A stretch of DNA of 64,000 nucleotides from Ricordea florida (GCA_949710005.1 OX453275.1:13581651-13645650); one strand, 5' to 3'; shown: positions 10,520-21,888, counted from the stretch's first letter. The notes: generated from the letters alone by a model not told the origin. Translations and numbers: made by a program.

Positions 10520-10784
10520 TTTGCCTTTATACTGAAAAAGTTGCCTTTATTTCTTATGTTCCCTTCTTCAAGCGCGAAGCGCGCCGGCCCTAAATCCGAG
10601 CGGAGAATACGAGGATCCATAACTTGCAGTACGGACCGAGATAACGAGGTTTTTAAGATATTTATTATATCTCTGGAGACATTTTGGCGACTAAAACAAA
10701 CTTTTGAATTTAGTAGGCCGTACAGTGAAGTACTGTTTGCTAAATTGACCAATCACAACGCGCGTACTAACTGATAGATATAAT

Positions 10785-11345
10785 GACTTTACTCAAACTT
10801 CCAAGATGTTCTCCATGCGGGCTATATGCTGATGACACTTCGTTAACAGTCTCGGGAAAAAAATATAGATGACTAACTGTACCAAAAAAATATAGAATTA
10901 CCAAATATGCATGAATGACCGTGCTAATAAGTTAACATTAAACCTAAAGAATACCCTCTACTAACTATGAGAAGACAAAATATCTTGTTTTTCGTCAAAA
11001 ATTAAATTTCAATTTATTGTCCCCGCTAATGCTTGCAGGAGAAATATTGGAGAAAGCGTACAATATCAAATACCTAGGAATTGTTATTGACCATCACCTA
11101 CCTTGGCATGACCATATTCATTATGTATGTGATGAAGAAAGTAGAAGTATTAATGTTATGACTAAGGTTAAGCGCTACTTGGGGAAACTTTGTCTAATCA
11201 GTATTTGTCACTCTGGTCTATTCTTATCTAATTTATGGTCGTTTACTATGGGAAAATAATTACGATAGTCCATTATCACAGCTTATTCGTTTACAAAATA
11301 AGGCAGTTAGAATAATGAACGATACTACTTTGTGAGATCCTATTA
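10785..11345 (+). pseudogene. CR1/jockey-like LINE reverse transcriptase, 5' part
   Basis: Plus-strand non-LTR retrotransposon fragment. The catalytic box LYADDTSLTVSGK has Y-A-D-D codons at 10825-10836, then a stop. A second frame continues with NIKYLGIVIDHHLPWHDHI, the thumb motif N-x-K-Y-L-G-[IV] of CR1/jockey elements, and then reaches RLQNKAVRIMND near 11310. Everything upstream (endonuclease, early RT) is missing. The coding frame appears to resume at 15316 after a 4-kb inserted LINE. Confidence 0.85.
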
Positions 11346-11356
11346 CTCCTTATTAT
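11346..11356 (+). repeat. Left target-site duplication candidate of the nested LINE
   Basis: CTCCTTATTAT here and CTCCTTACTAT at 15316-15326 match at 10 of 11 positions and flank the minus-strand L1-like element exactly. Upstream codons differ at third positions, so divergence of separate LINE copies is an alternative. Confidence 0.55.
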
Positions 11357-11534
11357 TATTTTTTATTTATTTATTATTGTTTTTATTTTAATTACAAACA
11401 TACAGTTACAAACAAACATGCAAACAAATAGCCAATGTTTACATTACAATACACTACTATCCTACATTATAGATTCTATTATTGACAGTTGCTATGTAAT
11501 GCTCCCATATCCAGCTGACTATATGAATGCACGA

Positions 11535-12179
11535 TTAAAAATTCACAGCGCTATTGAGGAAGACATTTTCTAATGCATTTAATCTGTACTTTTCCCATTT
11601 TTGATTATGTTTCCTGCTGGAAATGTTTTTATTTGATTTCGCTATTTGTAACTCTAGTCGATAAACATGGTCAACCCTACTTGTAAAAATTCTATAATAT
11701 GGGTGGGTGCATTTCATATGACATTCATACATGTGTTGTTTAGCTAAGATCAAAATATGATTGATTAAAAAAAGTCTTTGTTGCTTTGCCATTTTCCAAA
11801 AGTTATGTCAATATCTGAAAGTTCCTCCAAATCTAAGTTAATTTTTTTACACCCATTTGTAAAGTCCAGCCAGAAAACGTTTTGTTTAAAGACATGTATT
11901 GAGTATATGTTCAAGGGATTTGCTCTCCTGTTTACAGAATGTGCAAAATGAGGTTGTCAATCCAATTTTGTTAATAAACGAATTCGTAGTTAAGTACCTG
12001 TTTAATAGTTTAAATTGAAATTCTCGAGATTTTGTATCCGTAAGAATCTTGAATGGCAATTTATATAAGTACGTAATCGAATATTGTTCCATAAATTTCA
12101 CTTGGGCAGTTGGAGTGGTCTCATACCTGGATCGTATTTCTTTATAAACTTTCTTAGAGACAGCTTTATTGATTCGCAC
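11535..12179 (-). pseudogene. L1-like ORF2 C-terminal region
   Basis: Two minus-strand frames. The upstream one (12179-11886) contains LPFKILTDTKSREFQFKLLN and then CTFCKQESKSLEHILNTC, a C-x2-C...H-x4-C zinc-knuckle-like arrangement typical of the end of L1/Tx1 ORF2 (zf-RVT). The downstream frame (11792-11535) is basic and may be the end of the same protein after a shift. Confidence 0.8.
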
Positions 12180-12779
12180 AGGTAGTTTGATAAGATCCGT
12201 TAAAACAAAATCTTTCCCACTTTAAGGCCCACAAGACGTCAAAGAATTTCGCCAGGGCGTTGGTAGGGCGTCATAAATTTGTATCAAATAGAACACTTCC
12301 ATGGGTGAAAAATTCAATTCGTATAGATTCTGCTTAGGAATTACTTCATTCTAAACATTTACAAGATCCTCAAACGTGATTATTTCTTCTCTAAATAAGC
12401 TTTTATGAAACACCGATTTTCCTGCAATTAAAATGTGTTTATTATTCCATATCATTGTACTCGTTCTGGCAGCAGTTTCCAAGTGTTGCATGTTCACTCC
12501 CGTTGCCGCAGAGTGTTCAGAAAAGACTTGTAAACATGCTTCATAGAATTAAGGTAGTTTAATAGGAAGTTTCTTCATGTTAAATGCACAATTTAAGACT
12601 AATTTACCACCAACTTCCTTTAGATAATGTGAAAGAATTATTTTCCAACTACTCTGCTGCTCCTCAACAAATTCTAGTAGCACATGATTCACTGTGTCTT
12701 AATGATCGACTTTAAATGTGGTGCCCTTAAGCCACCATCTTCCACATCACATATCAAGGCTGACCGTTTGACTTTGTCC
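12180..12779 (-). pseudogene. Decayed ORF2 linker between RT and C-terminal domain
   Basis: Located between two parts of the same ORF2 and of the expected length for the linker, but no frame stays open for more than about 40 codons. No separate gene is seen. Confidence 0.5.
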
Positions 12780-13900
12780 TTTCCTTTCCTAATAAAATTA
12801 AATAGAATTTTGTTTGCTTCCTTAATTATATCTTTGAGTACATTAACTTAACCGGCCCTATACAAAAACATCGGAACGACAGTTTTATGATTTGTATTCG
12901 ACAAAGCACTGTCGGATTTCTCCAGTTCCAAAACTGCAGCTTTTCCTTAATAGATTTCAAAATTTCATTAAAATTTAGCTTTTTCCAAAGGGTCTGATTA
13001 TATGTAAAGTGAACACCTAAGATCTTGATAGCCGTCAAAACGGTGATATCTCTGTCGGTGGAGGCTCTTAACGTTGGCATCGCCAGTTTGTCGTTTCCCA
13101 AAGTCATTACTTGTGTTTTCTGGTAATTACTTTTGGCCCATAGAGCATGAGGTGAAGTTATCCACAGTTTCTAACAAAGCATTGAGTGAAGTGTGATTCC
13201 TCAAAAAAAGCTGTCAAGTCATCAGCAAATATCTCTAATTTGATCTCATTATTATCCAAAAGGCTACGCTGAATTTTTTTATTAAGAGGTATATTAATAG
13301 CTAGAATTTCTTAACACATGATGAATAGATATGGATTCAATGGGTCTCCTTAGCCTGTCTAACACCTTTAAGAACTTTAAATGGGGCTGTCGTAAAACCA
13401 TTGTTCATTACTGTGCTAAGAGTGTTTTCATAGAACATCTGTATCAAGCGAATCAATATGTTGGACCAAAATTGAAAACACGAAGGCACGATTCACTGAA
13501 TCAAAAGCCTTCTGGAAATCAATAGCTACTAATAATCCTTGGATTTTATTTCTTTTTGTATATTCTAAGATATTATCTATTGATCTCACGGCATCATTCC
13601 AGTATCGATCTTCCTTAACATAGGCATTTTTATTTCAGGTCACACCTTCTGAAGTCTTGTTGCGATTGCCTTTGAACCAATTTTCGTGTCAACATTAATC
13701 ACTGGAATGAAATTGGTCTCTAATTGCTTATATGTCGTTTATCTTTCCCTTTCTTTTCTATTAGCTTAATAACGGCCTGTTTTTTATTATTTGGGAATTC
13801 ACCAAAATCATAAGAATAATTGAGACAATCAACAAGTAAATTTCTTAAGGAGTTCCAAAACTATTTATAAAATTCAACCATTGAAGCCATCGTTATCTCC
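12780..13900 (-). pseudogene. L1-like ORF2 reverse transcriptase, fragmented
   Basis: Translation of the minus strand in alternating frames gives RT blocks in order. A GDDGF-like start (about 13890) is followed by LLVDCLNYSYDFGEFPNN, a block like NWRPISLINVDTKIGSKAIA, YVKEDRYWNDAVRSIDNI and VAIDFQKAFDSVN (13540-13500). Near 13107-12826 comes the post-catalytic part with IKILGVHFTYNQTLWKKLNF. The family normally carries F/Y-x-D-D between these; that segment is frameshifted here. It is inactive. Confidence 0.8.
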
Positions 13901-14033
13901 CATAGCAAAGAGCATTACAAAAAGTAATATATTTAAGATCATGAAATCGTAATTATTAAGTATTGAAACTACAATTACTACATACAACAAAGACTTGACG
14001 CTTCTGACATACAAAAATAGGACACCTAAATAA

Positions 14034-14150
14034 ATTAATATATACACACATACATCAAATACATACATACATACTTAATATATACACACATACATCAAAT
14101 ACATACATACATACATACTTAATATATACACACATACATCAAATACATCA
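14034..14150. repeat. About 41-bp minisatellite (TTAATATATACACACATACA)
   Basis: Three near-identical units of TTAATATATACACACATACA followed by TCAAATACATACATACATAC; the number of ATAC steps varies between units. It lies within the deleted stretch of the L1-like LINE. Confidence 0.92.
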
Positions 14151-14369
14151 AGTTTGCTCCAAAAGGACGCTAGAAATAATCCTAATCGCGCCCCTTGATT
14201 TGAGCGAGCAAGGCTGATATGTAAAGGTGCTGCTATTGCTTATTGGCGGCTCATCCACCTCCTCTCATTAAGGGATATCCTATATGAGTACTTGTAGCCG
14301 AACAATGGCTTTACATTGGGCAAAAATTTACACAACGATATAAATAAAGTAAATCAAAGGATACTAAGT

Positions 14370-15095
14370 GGTTTTCCTATGGGCCAGAGTTTCCCTCTAA
14401 TGAACAACTTGCCAAGTTGAGATTTACTAAAGTAAGCTGACATTCTTGTTCTTTTTGCATCTTTAAAAGTATCCATCTGTTGCTTTCCTCTGTTTATCAT
14501 ATCATTTGGAAGATCTTAAAAGATTTGAAAGTCACTCGCTTTCAGTCGTCTGCGACCCAGCGAAATTATTTCCTGAACGTCCTTATCTCTAAGAAAGCGC
14601 GCCAAAATTAGGCGAGGTTTTCCTTCTTTGCTTTTACCGACACGGTGAACTCTCGAGAAAATCTCTAACAATTTTCTCCGAATCCTCGCTTCGGGCGTTG
14701 GTTGGTGTTTCGTTAGGTATATTCATAAATTTAATATTTTCTCGCCGAGAATATGCTTCCAAATATAAGTTTTTCGTACAGAATTCATTCATTCTTTCTT
14801 CGTTCGTTTTTGCCTTTGTTGAGAGATCCTCTATCAAATTATTTGCTTCTTGGAAGGCATCCGCTTTTTCCTTGAAATCATCCCAAGAGAAGTTTAGGCT
14901 AGCTTTCAAATCATCAATATCTTTCTTTGCAGTCTCCTGGAAGCTTTCTTGTTGCTCTCTTCGCAGTTCCAAGTTCTCTAACTTGGATTCGATATTCTTC
15001 AGACAGGATTCTATGACGTCCAGCTTTTGCAAATTTCCCAAAATAGATTTTAACGTTACTGCGAGGTCTTGTGACATATTCAAAGCAGTCATCAT
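14370..15095 (-). pseudogene. L1-like ORF1 (RNA-binding, coiled-coil)
   Basis: Would trimerise and bind the element RNA. The first frame (15095-14634) opens with MMTALNMSQDLAVTLKSILG, then a long heptad-rich coiled coil (about residues 20-115) and LEAYSRRENIKFMNIPNE, the start of the RNA-recognition domain of transposase_22 family proteins. A shift near 14640 moves to a frame reading RLILARFLRDKDVQEIISLG and ending near KPLSI at about 14370, the C-terminal domain. Apart from this shift the ORF1 is nearly full length. Confidence 0.85.
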
Positions 15096-15315
15096 TTCAT
15101 CTTCGTGCTCAAGTTCTGGTTAAGGCGGAGGAGCTGGAATGCTTGGATGTTTTGGCTTCTGTTGAGCTAAAAATCGCGTCTGAAGAGGTCGATAACCTAG
15201 GTCTTCTCTGACTTAAAACTTGTCCGAAAAAATATGACATTTGCCACTGTGGTAGACAGAAATTCCGAGGACGGCCGCAAACTACGTCTATTCTCCGCCA
15301 TAGCTCGACCCATCG

Positions 15316-15935
15316 CTCCTTACTATACAAATTCTGGATTACTAAAATTTCGTGATATTGTCAAGATGTATACATGTTTAATTTTTATGAGCATTTGTGT
15401 GAAAATAACGCAAGTAACTTTCCAGTAACTCTTGTATCTGAGCAACATAATTATTTTACACGCGGTGCCTAAGCTCAACAACTGTTGATTCCCTTTTCTA
15501 GAATAAACATAAGGAAGTTCTGTCCTACCGTTATTGGCAAGGTATTACTGGCATGCCCTCCCTGTTTGTATTCGAGACCTGACAACAAAAATCTCTTTCA
15601 AAAAAGCACTTCGTAAATATTATCTTGCTCAGTATTAGCCTGTTTTTGACTGTCGCATTCAGTTAGTGTGTGTATGTGTGTGTGTGTGTACTTTGTGTTT
15701 GTTACGTGATGTGTGTTATTTTACATAAGAGAGTTATTTTTTGAATTATATCTGTTTCAAGTACCCTGATTAGTTTTTACTATAATATGCCCTTCTCCTT
15801 TCAATATTCTTTTTTTGGATATAAGTAAAAAAAAATACATTGTAATTGTAATAGTTTATATACTTTGTAAATTCTATTTAAATTTATGTACTTAATGAAC
15901 AGAGAGAATCTAATAAAAAAAATAAATAAAAAATA
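15316..15935 (+). pseudogene. CR1/jockey-like LINE, 3' end
   Basis: Continues the fragment at 10785-11345: the last residues there, DPITPYY, are echoed here by RPIAPYYTNSGLLKFRDIVK. With shifts it proceeds to RDLTTKISFKKALRKYYLAQ and a stop (about 15640), the usual C-terminus of these LINEs. A GT microsatellite (about 15666-15692) and an AT-rich 3' UTR with A-rich ends at 15912-15940 follow. Confidence 0.8.
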
Positions 15936-15950
15936 AAGGATTCAATAAAG

Positions 15951-16100
15951 TTGTCATATGGCCATCCTGTTTTGTTTTGTTTCGCTGGACAAAACGGGAA
16001 ATCTCGAATGAAAGATAGGCCTATATATAGCTCGCGAGCATTCGCGTTATCTTGCCTGCTCGCGGAACCAGTCATACGACCAATGTACCTAATTGGTAAG
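15951..16100 (+). repeat. TCATATGGCCA..TGTTTTGTTTTG repeat, copy 1
   Basis: GTCATATGGCCATCCTGTTT, then GGACAAAACGGGAAATCTCG. It is homologous to 17116-17275, which has the same order of blocks (CATATGGCCAGTTTGTTTTG, GCGGGAAATCCCGAG, ACCAATCATA). It is a dispersed repeat of unknown class. Confidence 0.65.
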
Positions 16101-16943
16101 ATAGTGCTGCCAAGCTTTTATTGGAAGTTGTAAACATAGGAAAAAAAAATTAAAAGTAAAGTGTCATCGGCTTATGAAATTATAAGACCGTTCTTTTTCG
16201 TAAAAGACAAGATATAGGGTTATATTTATCTGCGCTGCTATTTCTTCCTCGCATTACCACAGGAAAAATCTGAAAGATCCAACTCACTCGTGTCTTAGAA
16301 GTATCACTGTCACGCAATTTTTTCACTGAATCGCCATTAAAACCCCGCTTTTAAACTAATTTGCACAATGATTTCGCTAACGTTCGCGTGGAGGACCTGA
16401 TCATGAGGCAAAGAAACAGACTGCTCGCGCTGTATAACGCCATGAAATACGACAAATCTTACACCCATTAAAACTTTTTCCTGCATGCGTGGGCAAAAGC
16501 GAATAAAAAAATCTTCATTGTATTTGATGCGAAGTTGGCCAGTTTGTATCGGTAACTTTTCATTGTCATCATGGCAGTTCTCACTTGCTTGGTCAATTTC
16601 GGGCGCTTGGAAAAATGCAGTTGCTGTTGAAGAGCGCTTGGAGTCACTATAAACCTACAATTTCGGGTCCTCTCTGTTAAGGAGTATTCTAATTGAATTA
16701 CCATTGTTTCTTGACTTCCAGCAAGCAACTGATATGGAAAATCATTTTACAATCCGGCTATGGATATATTGTTGTCAGAAAACTGTTAGCCTGTGTAGCC
16801 AGCGTTTCCATGCGGTTTCGGAACAACGAAAGGCCGAGAAAAGAGGAACGGGTTTTCAGTTTTTCACGCGAAAAAAAAGAAAGGAGAGCCAAAAAATTAG
16901 CTCATCCTTCTCAATGGTCAAAACGTCTAGAATTGAATAAAAC

Positions 16944-17022
16944 TTAAAACAATTATTCCATTCGCGCTTGTTTGATCTGCGATTGGCGATATCCAACACA
17001 TGCTCATGGAATAATTGTTGAA
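16944..17022. repeat. Short palindromic element (AACAATTATTCCAT)
   Basis: AACAATTATTCCAT near 16948 is mirrored by ATGGAATAATTGTT ending near 17021, enclosing about 45 bp. This gives a foldback of 14-bp arms, possibly a tiny MITE. Confidence 0.55.
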
Positions 17023-17034
17023 TAACAAAAACGC

Positions 17035-17100
17035 ATCAGAGAACGAGGTCAATATCCAATCATCTTGACCGATTAAGCTTGGTCAATAAATGATTTATTC
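17035..17100 (-). repeat. GGCGTTATTGACCAAGC interspersed repeat, copy 2
   Basis: On minus it reads TTATTGACCAAGCTTAATCG, then GGTCAAGATGATTGGATATT. It matches the order of blocks in 9832-9905 with lower identity. Confidence 0.5.
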
Positions 17101-17115
17101 TGGATTAATGCCCTT

Positions 17116-17275
17116 CTGATTTATCATATGGCCAGTTTGTTTTGTTTTGTTGAGCGGGACAGCGCGGGAAATCCCGAGCTGGCAACATAGACCCATCTTA
17201 CTGGCTTGGGTTGCCAACCAGAAGTCAGGATTCACCTAATTTTCTCTGCTTGAGGGACCAATCATATAACAAAAA
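17116..17275 (+). repeat. TCATATGGCCA..TGTTTTGTTTTG repeat, copy 2
   Basis: Second copy of the repeat at 15951-16100, with the same polarity. Confidence 0.65.
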
Positions 17276-17341
17276 CAACTAGCAGAAGTCGATTTAGAAG
17301 AATCATAACATAAAAAAGAAATTCGTCACAAAGACATATTA

Positions 17342-17631
17342 GGGACAGACCATTAGAAAAGTGATGGGGGGGGGGGTGGGGAATTTTCAGCTTGCACGAA
17401 TTTTTTTTTCGCTCACTGCTTGTTCAGGAATTTTTTTTTCAGGTGAACCCCTCTGCTTGAATTTTTTTTTACTACGTGTGAAAAACTCACAATTGGACCT
17501 TCCTTCTGCATGAATTATTTTTTTTACCTTCTTCTTTGCATGAATTTTTTTTCTTGGCATCTTCCCTTGCATGAATTTTTTTTGTTTCCCCCACCCCCCC
17601 ACCCCCCATCAATTTTCTAATGGTCCGTCCC
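17342..17631. mobile_element. MITE with GGGAC terminal inverted repeats and T-tract units
   Basis: Left end GGGACAGACCATTAGAAAAG and right end complementary to GGGACGGACCATTAGAAAAT form TIRs of about 38 bp that include a G-run. TTA flanks both sides (17339-17341 and 17632-17634), a plausible 3-bp target duplication. The interior repeats a unit of the form TTGCATGAA followed by 8-9 T. The lysine-rich antisense open frame across it is an artefact. Confidence 0.87.
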
Positions 17632-17928
17632 TTAAAAAAGAAGTTTGACTAGCCCCACAGAATTTTAATAGTAGCGAAACACTAAAACATTAGCTGGATG
17701 CGATTGTTGGATCGCGGCCGGTATATACATTTATGATGGCAATGGGCGCACAAAGGAGTATAGGAAAAAAGTTGCATTGTGGTTAAAATACAGATGCATC
17801 TTGGGAAGAAATTGAAAATCTAGACTGATCAATCTCGTCCCCAGAACGCGGACACGGTTATGAGAGCATGAAAACTGGGACCACTGGGGACGAGGTTGTG
17901 TAGTTCTGCTGCCTGGCTCGTGAGTGAC

Positions 17929-18648
17929 TATATCGCAGGCGTGGATCGAGGGTCGAACACACATGATCGGTGATCAGCGATACGCCACTTAGTACGTGGT
18001 GTAAGCTCACGAGTTGATAACCAATATTCTCAAAGAGAGGTGAAAAGATGTTAAACGTCCTTTTATTGACAAAAAACTTGGCACGACACAAAAGATACAT
18101 GGTTGGCACATAATCAAGAACTATAGCATGCCTTTGAAGTACATATTACAAATGAAAAATGCCCACAAGGTAATATCAACCACATACACAAATCTCACTT
18201 TCGAGAAACTAGAATGGACATTAGCTGGAGTTAGCAAAGTGGTCTACAAACGCCCTGTAATAACACCTACCCAACAATTTTCGATCAAGTCAATTCGATG
18301 AATTAAAAGGTTCTACTTCTAAATCTGCTCGTCCTACTTAAATCTACACTCTACACTTCATGTTTTGCAAAAGCGTGCAAGCTTAAAACTGACGAAAATT
18401 CTCAGAACTACGAAACGTTAATCTTTAAAATTAAAAAAAAAAATTCTAAAAATCGACTCCGCTGAGAACCACGAAGTGTTTGTTAATATTTACGCTAAAT
18501 TAAGCTAATATATGTTATATTATTAAAACAGACTTCAAATAGTTAGGATTCAGGCCCAGCTCAAGGGCAAACAAATCAGTTTGCTTTTCAAGCTCACCGC
18601 TGTTCAAAAATTTCGTGTGTTCGACCCTCGATCCACGCCTGCGATATA
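17929..18648. mobile_element. 720-bp non-autonomous DNA transposon
   Basis: A 34-bp perfect terminal inverted repeat begins TATATCGCAGGCGTGGATCG at 17929 and is mirrored at 18615-18648. The interior is AT-rich and shows no transposase. The terminal TATA leaves a TA or TATA target duplication possible. Superfamily not assignable. Confidence 0.88.
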
Positions 18649-20298
18649 GGCGCGAAGATCTGTATAGGTTTTATTTTCGAATTGTATTGGCATCATTTTA
18701 CGGAGAGCTCAATGAGTGAGTACAGTATTGTTCTCAAGCCCTCATAATGAAACTGCTGGAAATTACATCTTCAGCATTCCCACTTTAGTGAGGATATATG
18801 GACTTAACGAAAAATGAGTTTTCAAGTAAAACTCTCGTGTCTTCATTATGAAAGACAGACAAGATGGAAAATGAAAGGCTAAAGATGCATCTGAGGATTT
18901 GGCCTTTTTGAGCTCGCTGACAATATATATCAATGGCCAATTGAGTGGTTCAGTTGGACATTTTCCCTGGATTATGGACTCTGCACGTCTATAGGTTCGT
19001 ATTGTGGATCTGATCACTTCATTTCGGTCGGCCTTGGTCGAGTGTTTAGTGTTCAGTTGACAAATTCTCTCATTCAGTTTTATTTTTTTCCCAACATACA
19101 ATCTTCTTATAAGGTATTTTCACGGATATCCGATTTGAGCCACTTCTTTCACCAGTGGATCAATTGATCGAGAATAAAATACGGACCATCAGCGGAATTG
19201 CATTACCCTTGTCGTAGTTCTACCAGCTTATTGGCATTTGCCACCTGGGCCCAATAAGGCCACGTGATGATTTGTCACTCTGGCCGGGTGTTACCTTCAT
19301 TCTCGCCAAGCATCACTGGAAACAATCCATGTTTGTAATCTAACAGATCGCGCGTCACAGGACATGAAAAATCCCACAACGGATCTTCGTAGGGTAAGTT
19401 ACCATGTACTTTGTGAGTGTGTGGATCTTGAAGAACATTGCTAGTTGGCCTGTGACAGTTAATCAATCAACTGGACCGGCGATTTAGTTATCTTTACTGT
19501 TTTAAAATAGCTAACTTAGAGCCAGTATTCTTAGAGGTATCATGTACAGGAAACGAAACGGGCGAGTTAGCAGCTATGGCAATTTTTTGCCAAGCTGGCA
19601 TAACTCTGTTGTTGAAAGTTGCGAGCGCTTTGCTTCATGCTGCATTGCTGATTTCGCGACTCTCGAGTTCACTGTACAGATTGTACAATTCCCTGATCAC
19701 CCATACCAACCATATTGAACAAATCATCTGTAACACCATAGTTAGTGGAGGAGACTAACTATAGTAACACAATGTAATTCATCACTCGGTCCCTCGATTT
19801 CCTTTATGTCAGTATGAAACGGTTTGAGGTATTTATTACTTTATCTAATGTGACCATTTCTGATAGCAACAAAGGTATTTCTTGAAGAGTATAAACAATA
19901 CATTTCCTAGATTTTTCTAGTTTCTCGATTACTCGGTATTGTATATTGCCTGAGTCATGTATGGTATGCATGTCATATTGCGTTTTCAGCCGGATAAATA
20001 GATTACAAAGAAACCCGATAAGGAGTTAACTTCCGCCGTTTTATAAGGGCCAAGACTGAAGCTTTTCCTTTAAACCTTTCCCTGACGTGAGAAACAAAGA
20101 CAAACAATAACCACAAAACTTTTACCGAAGACTGCACCTCGATTTGTGATCCCAAGTCACGCTATAAGTTGAATGGGTCAAACCGGCGGTTAAACTACTT
20201 TTTGCAGTAGATAATGACTGGGAGAGCGTAGCCTCCGAATTAATTCCTGACTGATCTGGAGAAACCACCCTGAAACCGTAAAGCCGAAATACTGCGTT
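18649..20298. other. Unassigned region with two minus-strand open frames
   Basis: Frames at 19101-18763 (112 codons) and 19466-19275 (63 codons) have no recognised domain. They could be remnants of one coding unit, but no splice pair was found joining them. No RNA gene or transposon end is evident. Confidence 0.35.
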
Positions 20299-20448
20299 AT
20301 GAAGTCTAACTTTGTATTCCTAATCTTCATTCATCTTGGGATCATGCAGTGCTCTTCTCAGTGTAGCGCTGTTTTCACTCAGAACAAGAACCCAGTGGGT
20401 TTCGATGCTTTCAGGATGTACGTATGTTACATGAGACTGTGTCTTTAA
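20299..20448 (+). CDS. Candidate signal-peptide first exon / small secreted protein
   Basis: A plus-strand frame starts MKSNFVFLIFIHLGIMQCSS, a good signal peptide: one lysine, a hydrophobic core, then small polar residues. The mature part has two cysteines and continues QNKNPVGFDAFRMY. There are two readings. As a first coding exon it would end at 20421, where GTATGT gives a phase-0 donor after FRMY. As a stand-alone ORF it runs 49 codons to the TAA at 20446-20448. I could not identify a following exon or a family. It is short enough to be chance, but the signal-peptide start is better than background. Confidence 0.3.
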   Translation: MKSNFVFLIFIHLGIMQCSSQCSAVFTQNKNPVGFDAFRMYVCYMRLCL

Positions 20449-21815
20449 GAATCGCGAGAGTTAAGTTAGATTTATGCGGCTTTGCTCATTACTAGTAAAG
20501 CGTAGCTTATGATGGCCCATGTCTTCCAATGATCAATTTTAACCGTAGCGTTTGGGAAATTCAGAACGCAGCCACTTTTTGTGTGTGTGCAACTCTCGTG
20601 CAGACTGCAAAACTAAAAGTAGCCGTACTAAATTTGCAATGAGAATTGCATATCTATGACAAATGCAAAACGATACCCTGGCTAATCTCTGACAAGCAGT
20701 ACACGGATGAACTGTTTCATGAATTTTTACAATGCTCATTAAAGTTAATTACTTAGCGACCTTATATGTGCGTTTTAACGGCATGAAGGACCAGGGAAAA
20801 AAATTCTCGGCTAGCACTCAAAACTCGCGCCTTAGTACTGATCAGGAGCCCATCAAGATGGCACTGATCTAAAATCTTATTCGTCTATGCGTTGACCTCT
20901 TACATCAGTTTTTTTAGTGTAGTGATGACCTCTTACATCTCCTTTTCAGTGATGACGAAAACAATTGGACAGCAGTCAGCCAATCAAATCATCAGTGTAA
21001 AGCCCCTGAAAATGGCATGCCCAGGCTTGTTTCTTCGTGCATGAATGCATTCTACTGCGCGTCACTTCGTCGAATTATTCTAATATAGTCTTCCTCCATT
21101 TGAACTTAATCTCACATAGCCTTTTAATAAACTAAAACAATTAAACCGATGCTGCAAACTCTCAGAAATGTAACGCAGTTAAAAAGTGGAAGCTAAGCTG
21201 GCTGCCAGAGCATCGGTTATGACGTCTAAATGTTCGAATATGTTTATCTTAATTAGAAAATATCGACAAAATGAAAAACGAGTTCTTCCCGTCTGCTTGT
21301 TACTGGACTGTTAAATTTACACAATTGGCACTACTTAGCTTGTCATTGGTAGCTTATAGGTATCTATTTCCGAAACATCGATTTTCACGAAATTCAAGAA
21401 AGTATTTAGGATACGATACCATTGTCAACTTTGCTTTTGCATGTCTTGAGTCCGGCTCGCGGTTGTACGTGGTCCCTCGAGGAACTTACCAATCTGCGAA
21501 AAAGAAGTTCAGAGTACAATAAGATCGAATTGTAAGTCGGCAATATTTTCAAGAACAGTCGTCCGGAATCTTCACTTCCTTGCGTGCCTGGGAAACGCGA
21601 ATTACCAGCCTCTCTGTTTCCTTTTTAATTGTTTAGAACGGGGCTTCACCGTGACATCAACTGCATCGATTGGTTCATTGCTTCCGGGGGAACCCCACAT
21701 ACCACAGGCTGTTAGCAATTGCAAGTTCCCGTATGATACCCCAGCTGCCTGCGGGAAATATTTTAGTCCGCTGTTGCCAGTGAAAGGAAATAATTGCTGC
21801 TTATGTAATAAATTA
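20449..21815. other. Spacer, no confident feature
   Basis: Includes open frames at 21271-21522 and 21651-21935 without domain or splice support. If 20299 is a real first exon, its downstream exons would be expected here, but none stands out. Confidence 0.35.
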
Positions 21816-21888
21816 CAGTCGAATCTCGCTATCTCGAACTATTTTTCGTTTCCCTTTAGAGTTCAAGATAGCAGGGTTCAATTGTACC
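21816..21888. mobile_element. 73-bp palindromic MITE, pogo/Tigger-like ends
   Basis: CAGTCGAATCTCGCTATCTC near its left end and, on the other strand, CAATTGAACCCTGCTATCTT near its right end form arms of about 27 bp with roughly 21 matches, flanked by TA on both sides. The CAGTCGAAYCTC terminus resembles pogo/Tigger elements. Confidence 0.65.

Larger units (their letters stand above)
11357..15315 (-). mobile_element. L1-like LINE, minus strand, internally deleted, nested
   Basis: A 4-kb non-LTR element read right to left: ORF1 (15095 to about 14370), a short microsatellite-bearing gap (14160-13900), reverse transcriptase (about 13900-12780), a decayed linker, and a 3' ORF2 end (12179-11535). 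A T-rich stretch on plus (11357-11400) marks the poly(A)-side terminus. The endonuclease domain expected between ORF1 and RT is absent. Multiple frameshifts and stops make it a dead copy. Confidence 0.8.

Noticed and set aside
17387-17602. Lysine-rich 71-codon frame
   Set aside because: Made by T-tracts of the MITE read on the other strand; no conserved protein feature.
18763-19466. Two minus-strand frames (112 and 63 codons)
   Set aside because: No family recognised and no splice sites joining them; left as unassigned.
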